DNA of 11,334 bases from assembly GCA_015494245.1 (NCBI GenBank), contig WGBN01000462.1, positions 1 to 11,334 of the forward strand, read 5' to 3'. Made by a program: the position numbers and the translations under genes. Of this stretch, positions 6,295-11,334 are shown piece by piece. A model generated the notes under the pieces. The model made no database searches, was not told where the DNA came from, and was given only the letters and a program-made list of their open reading frames with translations. Position 1 is the first letter of the stretch. Every line of letters starts with the position of its first letter. Origin of the DNA: Saprospiraceae bacterium (GTDB lineage: Bacteria > Bacteroidota > Bacteroidia > Chitinophagales > Saprospiraceae).

Positions 6295-7353
6295 ATGAAG
6301 AAACCAAGGATAGGAATCACCATAGGAGACATCAACGGCATTGGCCTGGAGGTCATCATCAAAACCCTGGCCAACCCCTTGATCCTGAAGCAAATAACAC
6401 CCATTGTCTATGGCTCCGGGCGCGTCTTTGCTTACCACCGCAACATCGTCAAAACAGACCAGCTCCCCATCCGGAGCCTGCGCCCGGGCGGGCATTTCCA
6501 GGACGACAAGATCAACCTGGTCAATTGCTGGGAAGAAACTGCCTCCATCCAACTGGGAGAGCTCACCGAAGAAGGCGGCAAATACGCCTGGCAATCTCTG
6601 CAGCAGGCCATCCAGGACCTGCGCCAGGGCCATATAGACGCGCTGACGACGGCACCCATACACAAAAAGGCCATGCAAATGGCCGGCTTCCATTACGCCG
6701 GGCATACCGAATACCTCGCCAAAGAACTGGGCGGCGAAAGCCTGATGATGATGGTCAGCGACCGCATGAAACTGGGACTGGCAACCCACCACATCCCCCT
6801 CAAAGAAGTGCCCGCAGCCCTCAGCAAAGGCCTCATCATTCGCAAATTGCGCATCATGGAGCAAAGCCTGCGCCAAGACTTCGGCCTGGAAAAGCCCCTC
6901 ATCGCCGTGCTCGGCCTCAACCCTCATGCCGGCGACGACGGCCTCATGGGCAATGAAGAAAGTGAATTCATCCGCCCCGCCATCATCGAGCTGAAAAAGA
7001 AAAACATGCTCGTCATGGGGCCCTTCCCCGCCGACAGCTTCTTCGGCTCCGGTCAATACGCCAAATTTGACGGCATCCTCGCCATGTATCACGACCAGGG
7101 GCTCATCCCCTTTAAAACGCTCTCCTTTGGCGAAGGCGTCAATTTTACGGCGGGCCTGAAATTCATACGCACCTCCCCCGACCACGGCACAGCCATGGAC
7201 ATCGCCGGCAAAAACCAGGCAAACCCGGCCTCTTTCCGCAGGGCTTTATTCCTCGCAGCCGACCTGGTGCGCCAACGCCAAATGACTGAAGAAAACGCCG
7301 AAGAAACCGCAGAGCACAAGCCCGAAAGGGAAGAAAGCACACCGGAAACTTAA
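6295..7353 (+). CDS. pdxA: 4-hydroxythreonine-4-phosphate dehydrogenase PdxA
   Basis: The 352-residue cytosolic enzyme oxidises 4-phosphohydroxy-L-threonine with NAD+, providing 3-amino-2-oxopropyl phosphate for pyridoxine 5'-phosphate synthesis by PdxJ in the DXP-dependent B6 route. The metal-binding histidines fall at H166 (in ATHHIPL), H211 (LNPHAGDDG) and H266 (AMYHDQG), the same numbers as in E. coli PdxA. Other family motifs are GDINGIG (11-17), TAPIHKKAM (119-127), GHTEYLA (136-142) and RTSPDHGTA (292-300). The catalytic domain ends near residue 328. The remaining 24 or so residues are an acidic, probably disordered Glu/Thr/Pro tail not found in the 329-residue E. coli protein. The DksA-like gene follows after 110 bp with its own promoter. 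Confidence 0.96.
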   Translation: MKKPRIGITIGDINGIGLEVIIKTLANPLILKQITPIVYGSGRVFAYHRNIVKTDQLPIRSLRPGGHFQDDKINLVNCWEETASIQLGELTEEGGKYAWQSLQQAIQDLRQGHIDALTTAPIHKKAMQMAGFHYAGHTEYLAKELGGESLMMMVSDRMKLGLATHHIPLKEVPAALSKGLIIRKLRIMEQSLRQDFGLEKPLIAVLGLNPHAGDDGLMGNEESEFIRPAIIELKKKNMLVMGPFPADSFFGSGQYAKFDGILAMYHDQGLIPFKTLSFGEGVNFTAGLKFIRTSPDHGTAMDIAGKNQANPASFRRALFLAADLVRQRQMTEENAEETAEHKPEREESTPET

Positions 7354-7418
7354 CTGACTGCAATCCTCTGCCTTGCGGCAAACGGATATGCTTTGAACCC
7401 GTTCTGCCATAATTTCGT

Positions 7419-7426
7419 TACCTTTG
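7419..7426 (+). promoter_or_regulatory. -7 box of the dksA-lspA promoter
   Basis: TACCTTTG matches TAnnTTTG exactly and lies 37 bases before the ATG at 7464. A TTTG at 7392-7395 is a possible -33 element, with slightly long spacing (23 bp). Confidence 0.6.
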
Positions 7427-7463
7427 TGGCGTTTTTGAATGACATCAAAACCGATAAAACATC

Positions 7464-7850
7464 ATGGGAAAAGCCCCGAAGCAAGAAAAAACGCGCTATA
7501 GCGATAAGGAACTCGAAGAGTTTCGCGTGCTCATCGAAGAGCGCATCGCCCAAGCCCAAGAGCAATTGGAATACCTCCAAAACCAATTGCGCGAACGCAT
7601 GGAAAGCGAAGAAAGCAAAGTGCGAAGCCTTGACGATGCTGCAGACACCTCCGAAATGACGTTTCTCATCTCCCGCATGAGGAGCCAAAAGAAACTCATC
7701 ACCCACCTCGAAAACGCCTTGCTCCGCATAGACAACAAAGTCTATGGCATCTGCCGCGAAACGGGCAAGCTCATCTCCAAAGAACGGCTCAAAGCAGTAC
7801 CGCATGCCACGCTGAGCATCCTTGCCAAGCAAAACAAGAAAAAGCGATAG
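7464..7850 (+). CDS. DksA/TraR-like RNA polymerase-binding regulator without zinc site
   Basis: The 128-residue product has a long N-terminal helical hairpin (about residues 14-90), rich in Glu, Gln and Arg. Its central turn has D57-D-A-A-D61, comparable to the acidic DxxDxA coiled-coil tip that DksA inserts into the RNA polymerase secondary channel. The C-terminal part (YGICRETGKLISKERL then AVPHATLSI) is the globular domain of the family. It keeps a single cysteine (C97) instead of the four zinc-binding cysteines of classical DksA. From memory, similar zinc-less forms are usual in Bacteroidota and often sit next to lspA. A role in growth-rate or stress control of transcription is inferred from the family. 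Its TAG stop directly abuts the lspA ATG, indicating one transcript and coupled translation. Confidence 0.85.
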   Translation: MGKAPKQEKTRYSDKELEEFRVLIEERIAQAQEQLEYLQNQLRERMESEESKVRSLDDAADTSEMTFLISRMRSQKKLITHLENALLRIDNKVYGICRETGKLISKERLKAVPHATLSILAKQNKKKR

Positions 7851-8573
7851 ATGCAGCAACTCACAAAGCGAAATTGGATCTGGATCGTAACGCTGCTCAT
7901 CGTCATAGCCGATCAGGTGCTCAAGATATGGGTTAAGCTAAACATGCCCTATGGCACCGACATTTACCTCATCGGCGATTGGGCACGGCTGCACTTCGTC
8001 GAAAATGAAGGCATGGCCTATGGTATGACTTTTGGCGGCAAGTACGGCAAACTGGCCCTCAGCCTCTTTCGCATCGTTGCCGTCATCCTGCTCGGCGCTT
8101 TTGTCAACTACCTGCGCAAAAAACCGCAAGTACCCAATGGCTTATTGATTTGCTTTGCAGCCATCCTCGCCGGCGCACTCGGCAACATCCTCGACAGCGC
8201 CTTCTACGGGCTGATATTCACCCGCGCCTATCCGGGCACCATAGCGCATACCGTGCCCTTTGGCCAGGGCTACGCGCCCTTCTTATACGGCCACGTGGTG
8301 GACATGTTCTACTTCCCCATCTGGGAAGGACACTATCCACAGTGGATTCCCTTCCTCGGCGGCAAACATTACCTCTTCTTCTCTCCTGTATTCAACATCG
8401 CAGACGTCGCCATCACAACGGGCGTGCTCTCGCTCATTACCTTTTACCGGAAGTTCTTCTTTGCTGAAGAAGAAAAGCAAAAAGAAGAAACGAAAGAAAA
8501 CAGCCCGGAGCAAAGTGAAGAAACATCCGCTCCCATGTCCGGCGAAAGCGATCTGTCAGAGAAGCCCCAATAG
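7851..8573 (+). CDS. lspA: Lipoprotein signal peptidase LspA (signal peptidase II)
   Basis: The 240-residue inner-membrane aspartyl protease cleaves signal peptides of prolipoproteins before the lipidated cysteine. Membrane segments lie near residues 9-28, 66-86, 96-120 and 178-200. The catalytic aspartates are D115 in GALGNILDS and D185 in FNIADVAIT. ENEGMAYG (51-58) is the conserved periplasmic motif, equivalent to ENxGAAFG. The catalytic residues are about 70 apart, against roughly 20 in Proteobacteria, because of an enlarged periplasmic region (about 120-178, with GHVVDMFYF) that is typical of Bacteroidota forms. A charged, low-complexity tail (about 205-240) follows the last membrane helix. 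The start codon follows the dksA-like stop with no gap. The 3' end overlaps the convergent recX by 18 bp. Confidence 0.95.
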   Translation: MQQLTKRNWIWIVTLLIVIADQVLKIWVKLNMPYGTDIYLIGDWARLHFVENEGMAYGMTFGGKYGKLALSLFRIVAVILLGAFVNYLRKKPQVPNGLLICFAAILAGALGNILDSAFYGLIFTRAYPGTIAHTVPFGQGYAPFLYGHVVDMFYFPIWEGHYPQWIPFLGGKHYLFFSPVFNIADVAITTGVLSLITFYRKFFFAEEEKQKEETKENSPEQSEETSAPMSGESDLSEKPQ

Positions 8574-9023
8574 CTCCTTGACCAAAGGCGTAATCAGTGT
8601 TTTTTCGTACCCCTTGCGCAGGGCGTGCGCCGTCAATTTTTTGTAAGCGGTAAAAGTATCTGTCTCGCCCAGGCTCTTCTGCTTTTTCTGCAGCACTTTT
8701 TTCAGGCTTTCCAAGTAATCCTCATCGTCAATTTCCGACAAAGCTGCCCGGATGCAGTAAGGACTGATGTTGCGTTTTTCCAATTCCCGTGTAATTCGCA
8801 CCTTTCCCCACGCTTTCATGCGAAATTTGCCGCGAGCATAAGACCGGGCAAAGCGTTCCTCATTGAGGAAATTTTCGCGCACCAGCTCGGCTTTGATCTC
8901 CTCAGCCCATTCGCCCCATATCCCCAACTGGTTGAGCTTGCGAAGCACCTCGCTGTGACAACGATCCTGATACGCACAGTAGCGTTGGAGTTTTTTCAAG
9001 GCCTCTTCTTTGCTCAGACTCAT
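8556..9023 (-). CDS. recX: Regulatory protein RecX
   Basis: This is a 155-residue, wholly alpha-helical protein of the RecX family, which binds RecA filaments and limits recombination and the SOS response. Family features are the N-terminal repeat (ALKKLQRYCAYQDRCHSEVLRKL, residues about 8-30), the block NFLNEERFARSYARGKFR (about 51-68), WGKVRITREL (about 72-81) and the C-terminal repeat with RKGYE (about 136-140). The length is normal for RecX. It is not next to recA in this window. It converges on lspA, the last 18 bp of the two genes overlapping with no terminator visible between them. A 17-nt palindrome lies 19 bp upstream of its start codon. Confidence 0.9.
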   Translation of the reverse strand: MSLSKEEALKKLQRYCAYQDRCHSEVLRKLNQLGIWGEWAEEIKAELVRENFLNEERFARSYARGKFRMKAWGKVRITRELEKRNISPYCIRAALSEIDDEDYLESLKKVLQKKQKSLGETDTFTAYKKLTAHALRKGYEKTLITPLVKELLGLL

Positions 9024-9029
9024 TTTTTG

Positions 9030-9037
9030 TAATTTTG
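9030..9037 (+). promoter_or_regulatory. Candidate plus-strand -7 box upstream of mscS
   Basis: TAATTTTG followed by C matches the TAnnTTTG consensus. It lies just upstream of the recX start codon on the opposite strand and 173 bases before the mscS ATG. A transcript from it would begin inside the following palindrome. Confidence 0.35.
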
Positions 9038-9041
9038 CGAC

Positions 9042-9058
9042 AACCTTTAATAAAGGTT
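9042..9058. promoter_or_regulatory. Perfect palindrome AACCTTTAATAAAGGTT
   Basis: Two 8-bp arms (AACCTTTA and TAAAGGTT) are separated by one A. The site lies between recX (minus) and mscS (plus), 19 bp upstream of recX and immediately downstream of a plus-strand -7 box, so it is well placed as an operator for either. The regulator is unknown. Confidence 0.35.
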
Positions 9059-9090
9059 CATTAACAACATTAATAATATGCTCAAAGCAA

Positions 9091-9142
9091 GCGGAAAGCG
9101 GGCGGGCGCCCCTTCAGGGGCCGGGAGCGCGGGCGGCCGTGG
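9091..9142. repeat. GC-rich intergenic element in the mscS upstream region
   Basis: This 52-bp block is about 85 percent GC and sits in an otherwise AT-rich spacer. It holds a 5-bp hairpin GCCCC-TTCA-GGGGC (9108-9121) flanked by GCGGGCGGG-type runs. Its 3' part contains CGCGGGCGGCCG (9128-9139), identical to 42-53 in the 72-nt element at the left end of the window. It therefore looks like a dispersed REP-like element. A 26-codon frame (9078-9158) passes through it but is low-complexity Gly/Ala and not supported as a gene. Confidence 0.5.
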
Positions 9143-9155
9143 CTTCTTAATGGCA

Positions 9156-9163
9156 TAGTTTTG
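9156..9163 (+). promoter_or_regulatory. -7 box of the mscS promoter
   Basis: TAGTTTTG followed by C matches TAnnTTTG exactly, 47 bases before the ATG at 9211. The -33 region falls at the end of the GC-rich element. Confidence 0.55.
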
Positions 9164-9210
9164 CCTCAAAACTTGATGAACCATTACTCAATCACCAAAA
9201 ACAAACACTC

Positions 9211-10017
9211 ATGAATTGGCTCAATCTCGACAAGCTCACTGAAATACTGACGGCCTACGCACCCAAAGTAGCAGGCGCCATCCTCACCCTCATCATTGGT
9301 TTTTGGGTGATCAAAAAGCTCAGCAAAGTAACGTCAAATTTGCTGGAAAAGAAAAAATTCGATGAAACGGTACGCCCTTTCCTGGTCTCCATCGTAGATG
9401 TAGGCCTCAAGGTCATGCTGTTGCTTGCCGTGGCCTCCATGTTTGGCATCAACGTAACCTCCTTCATCGCCATTTTTACGGCCCTTGCCTTTGCCATCGG
9501 CATGGCCTTGCAAGGCAGCCTCGGCCATTTTGCCAGCGGCGTGCTGCTGTTGCTCTTTAAACCCTATAAGGTAGGAGACCTCGTCACCATCAATGGAGAA
9601 ACCGGCGTGGTGGAAGCCATTCAGGTCTTCAATACCCTGCTGCGCACGCCCGACAACAAGCGCATCATCATACCCAATGGCGTCGTTACCTCCGGCGTCG
9701 TTACCAACATCAGCGGCCAGGGTACCATACGCGTGGACATGAGCTTCGGCATCGGATACAGCGACGACATTGACAAAGCCCGCAGCATCATCAAAGAAGT
9801 TGCCGACAAATGCGACCTCATCTTCAAAGACCCGCCCATAGACATCTTCGTGCAAGAGCTGGCCGACAGCTCTGTCAATTTTGCCGTAAGGCCCTGGTGC
9901 AAAAGCGAACACTTCTGGGATGTTTACTTCTACATGCACGAAAACATCAAAAAAGCCTTCGACCAGCAAGGCGTCAGCATCCCATTCCCGCAAATGGATG
10001 TGCATCTCGATAAATGA
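9211..10017 (+). CDS. Small-conductance mechanosensitive channel, MscS family
   Basis: The 268-residue inner-membrane channel opens under membrane tension to release solutes during osmotic downshock. Three membrane segments are visible: about 18-38, 57-80 and the pore-lining third helix from about 86 to 118. The third contains the Gly/Ala-rich run FAIGMALQGSLGHFASG that packs the pore, followed by the family signature FKPYKVGD (116-123). The beta domain follows (GVVEAIQVFNTLLRTPDNK, then IIIPNG at 152-157), then an alpha/beta C-terminal domain ending IPFPQMDVHL. The length is close to E. coli MscS (286 residues), so this is a minimal channel without extra domains. It appears monocistronic, with its own promoter and terminator. 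Confidence 0.95.
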   Translation: MNWLNLDKLTEILTAYAPKVAGAILTLIIGFWVIKKLSKVTSNLLEKKKFDETVRPFLVSIVDVGLKVMLLLAVASMFGINVTSFIAIFTALAFAIGMALQGSLGHFASGVLLLLFKPYKVGDLVTINGETGVVEAIQVFNTLLRTPDNKRIIIPNGVVTSGVVTNISGQGTIRVDMSFGIGYSDDIDKARSIIKEVADKCDLIFKDPPIDIFVQELADSSVNFAVRPWCKSEHFWDVYFYMHENIKKAFDQQGVSIPFPQMDVHLDK

Positions 10018-10020
10018 TGA

Positions 10021-10053
10021 AAAAAAGAGGTGAAGCGGAGCTTCACCTCTTTC
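10021..10053. terminator. Shared terminator hairpin between convergent genes
   Basis: A 13-bp perfect stem AAAGAGGTGAAGC-GGA-GCTTCACCTCTTT (10024-10052) begins just after the mscS stop. Runs of A before and T after make it usable in both directions. The right arm contains the stop codon and last codons of the convergent hydrolase gene (stop at 10043-10045). Confidence 0.8.
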
Positions 10054-10810
10054 TGACTTCGTCCAAAAAAGCTTCCAGATGGGCGGCAAATTCCTTCGGG
10101 TGCTCCATCATGGGAGCATGCCCGCATTGGTCTATAAAGACCAGTTTGGAATTGGGAATCAACTCGTGAAACTGCTCTGCCACAAAGGGGGGCGTGATGC
10201 TGTCTTGCTTGCCCCAAATCAACAAGGTAGGTACTTTGATCTTCGGGAGCTCTTCTTCCAGATTGTTGCGAATGGCCGACTTGGCCATGGCAATCACCCG
10301 AATGGCCTTTAAGCGGTTGTTGACGATGTCGAAAACCTCATCTACCAACTCTTTGGTAGCCACTGCCGGATTATAGAAGGTCTCCTCGGTTTTTTTCTTG
10401 ATATACTCGTAATCGCCTCGCTTGGGAAAAGTAGAACCCATGGCCTTTTCAAAAAGCCCCGAACTGCCCGTCAAGATCATAGACCGCACTTTCTCGGGAT
10501 AGGCCAATGTAAAGAGCAAAGCCAGATGCCCGCCCAGAGAATTGCCCAGTACATGCATTTGAGTATAGCTCTTGTGCTTCACAAAAGCCCCGATGTGCTG
10601 CAGCAAGCCCTTTAGCGAAACCTTTCGCAAAGGCATATCGTAAATCGGTAAAATGGGAACGACTACATTGTAGTTCTTGCCAAAGTAATCCAGCAAGCCT
10701 TTAAAGTTGCTCAAAGCTCCAAATAGCCCGTGTAACAGCAAGAGGGTTTCGCCCTTTCCGCCGGTTTCGATATAGCGGAAGTCGCCTTCTGTCTTCAGTG
10801 CATAGTCCAT
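10043..10810 (-). CDS. Alpha/beta-fold hydrolase
   Basis: The 255-residue protein has the alpha/beta hydrolase fold. HGLFG (27-31) supplies the oxyanion hole, the nucleophile elbow is G89-N-S91-L-G93, the acid is D203 in WGKQDSITPP, and the catalytic histidine is H231 in QCGHAPMMEHP. The triad is complete, so it should be an active esterase, lipase or C-C bond hydrolase of the MhpC/BphD-like kind; the substrate is not evident. The start at 10810 (MDYALKTEG) is preferred over 10843 because a TAnnTTTG box at 10832-10839 would lie inside the longer version. There is no signal peptide, so it is cytosolic. Its stop codon lies in the arm of the terminator shared with mscS. Confidence 0.88.
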   Translation of the reverse strand: MDYALKTEGDFRYIETGGKGETLLLLHGLFGALSNFKGLLDYFGKNYNVVVPILPIYDMPLRKVSLKGLLQHIGAFVKHKSYTQMHVLGNSLGGHLALLFTLAYPEKVRSMILTGSSGLFEKAMGSTFPKRGDYEYIKKKTEETFYNPAVATKELVDEVFDIVNNRLKAIRVIAMAKSAIRNNLEEELPKIKVPTLLIWGKQDSITPPFVAEQFHELIPNSKLVFIDQCGHAPMMEHPKEFAAHLEAFLDEVRKR

Positions 10811-10831
10811 AACTGCTCCATTCGTGAGCAG

Positions 10832-10839
10832 CAAAAATA
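10832..10839 (-). promoter_or_regulatory. -7 box of the hydrolase promoter
   Basis: On the minus strand this reads TATTTTTG followed by C, a perfect TAnnTTTG match, 21 bases before the ATG at 10810. It supports the shorter start of the hydrolase. Confidence 0.55.
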
Positions 10840-10864
10840 GCACATTTTTCGTGCCTGCAAAGGA

Positions 10865-10896
10865 AAAAGCAGGCCGCCTTAAAACGGCCTGCTTTT
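10865..10896 (-). terminator. Rho-independent terminator after the DoxX gene
   Basis: Arms AAAAGCAGGCCG (10865-10876) and CGGCCTGCTTTT (10885-10896) form a 12-bp stem with an 8-base loop, and the A/T runs supply the terminal U tract. It lies directly after the stop of the DoxX-family gene (10901) and before the hydrolase promoter, separating the two minus-strand genes. Confidence 0.85.
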
Positions 10897-10900
10897 CACA

Positions 10901-11278
10901 TCATCCAATTACACTGGAGTCCTTTGCCATGCTGCCGGAATACATCCAGGCAGCGCCTGCAAGAGCCAGGTCTTTGAGCATCATGGCCATAGAAGTAGCG
11001 TCTTCACCACCTGAAGCCATGACTCCCTTCAGGTGAATGGAAAGTGCAAAGATGATCAGCATCAGTCCCAAAAGCGCCGTTCCCAGCTTGTCCCACTTGC
11101 CAATCAGGATGGAAACCGCAGCGGCGAGCAAACCAGCTCCGGTGAGATACACCCAAACGACACCGCCGGGAAGGGGTACCATACCTGCCATTTCATTGGC
11201 ATTCATGAAGTGGAAAAGCCCAAAAATAGCTATGGGCAAAGCGTACAAATAGCGTCCAAGTCCAAGTATTGCATTCAT
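10901..11278 (-). CDS. DoxX-family integral membrane protein
   Basis: The 125-residue protein has four membrane segments (about residues 6-25, 40-58, 66-84 and 97-115). It has the DoxX-like layout: an N-terminal GRYLYALPIAIFGLFHFMNA, the loop MVPLPGGVVWVYLTGAGLL, and the third helix followed by a short loop. DoxX relatives are linked to thiosulfate oxidation or oxidative-stress membrane complexes in a few organisms, but most, like this one, have no assigned role. Two ATG codons near the start (11278 and 11275) are possible; the first is taken. A terminator follows and a good -7 box precedes it, so it is likely monocistronic. Confidence 0.8.
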   Translation of the reverse strand: MNAILGLGRYLYALPIAIFGLFHFMNANEMAGMVPLPGGVVWVYLTGAGLLAAAVSILIGKWDKLGTALLGLMLIIFALSIHLKGVMASGGEDATSMAMMLKDLALAGAAWMYSGSMAKDSSVIG

Positions 11279-11320
11279 AAGGCAAAATGTTTGGTTATAA
11301 AATATTCGTTTTGTTTACAG

Positions 11321-11328
11321 CAAATATA
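11321..11328 (-). promoter_or_regulatory. -7 box of the DoxX gene promoter
   Basis: On the minus strand this reads TATATTTG followed by C, matching TAnnTTTG, 42 bases before the ATG at 11278. The -33 element would lie beyond the window edge. Confidence 0.5.
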
Positions 11329-11334
11329 TAAAAC

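Noticed and set aside
6049..7185. 378-codon minus-strand frame overlapping pdxA
   Set aside because: It is long but antisense to pdxA, all of whose catalytic motifs are intact. The Ala/Glu/Phe-rich translation matches no family, and its 3' end runs into rsmA in another frame.
9078..9158. 26-codon frame downstream of the TAATTTTG box
   Set aside because: It simply reads through the GC-rich element as Gly/Ala/Arg; there is no ribosome-binding signal and its stop overlaps the mscS -7 box.
9334..10089. 251-codon minus-strand frame opposite mscS
   Set aside because: Antisense shadow of an intact MscS gene, rich in Asp/Val/His from reverse reading of GC-rich codons.
1..11334. CRISPR array, tRNA, rRNA, phage genes or a complete toxin-antitoxin or defence system
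   Set aside because: None was seen: the short repeats are not regularly spaced with unique spacers, no cloverleaf was recognised, and the only system-like gene (fic) is broken and has no partner gene beside it.

Overview
The window looks like chromosomal DNA of a Bacteroidota bacterium, most likely a Saprospiria-type lineage (the rank below phylum is inference). Four things point there: a large secreted protein ending in a type IX secretion (T9SS) sorting domain and carrying a SprB-type repeat; several promoters matching the Bacteroidota -7 box TAnnTTTG; Bacteroidota-style KsgA (NFPY motif), zinc-less DksA-like protein and enlarged LspA; and few recognisable Shine-Dalgarno sequences. Most genes are GC-rich housekeeping or envelope genes, with one AT-rich island at the left end.

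Layout. 1-290 has no convincing gene and is packed with short intergenic repeats: copies of the CCCTTCGACTTCGCTCAGGG family and a 72-nt element with 9-bp inverted ends. 294-975 (minus) is a broken fic gene. It keeps the N-terminal inhibitory motif and the C-terminal winged helix but has lost the catalytic HPFxxGNGR core, with a frame change at the junction. Upstream of it lie four phased TCGTATCA repeats, and an ACGCACTA octamer lies on each side of the AT-rich block. 1317-3554 (+) is a 745-residue T9SS cargo protein. 3671-3880 (+) is a small DUF2892 membrane protein. A strong bidirectional terminator separates it from a convergent di-heme cytochrome c peroxidase/MauG-like lipoprotein (3918-5261, minus).

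ksgA (5433-6215, minus) and pdxA (6295-7353, +) are divergent from a 79-bp spacer. pdxA is followed by a DksA/TraR-like gene and lspA, the last two directly abutting (stop then ATG). recX (minus) converges on lspA with an 18-bp overlap. An intergenic region with a 17-nt palindrome and a roughly 85 percent GC insert precedes an mscS-type channel gene (9211-10017, +). An alpha/beta hydrolase gene (minus) converges on it across a shared terminator hairpin, and a DoxX-family membrane protein gene (minus) ends the window.

How the genes relate. Most are independent core functions: rRNA dimethylation (KsgA), vitamin B6 synthesis (PdxA), lipoprotein maturation (LspA, which would process the MauG-like lipoprotein here), recombination control (RecX), osmotic safety valve (MscS) and transcription control (DksA-like). 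I found no evidence of a complete new multi-gene system. The most interesting material is non-coding or decayed: the fic remnant with its iteron-like operator, the repeat-rich left end, and the GC-rich insert next to the mscS promoter.
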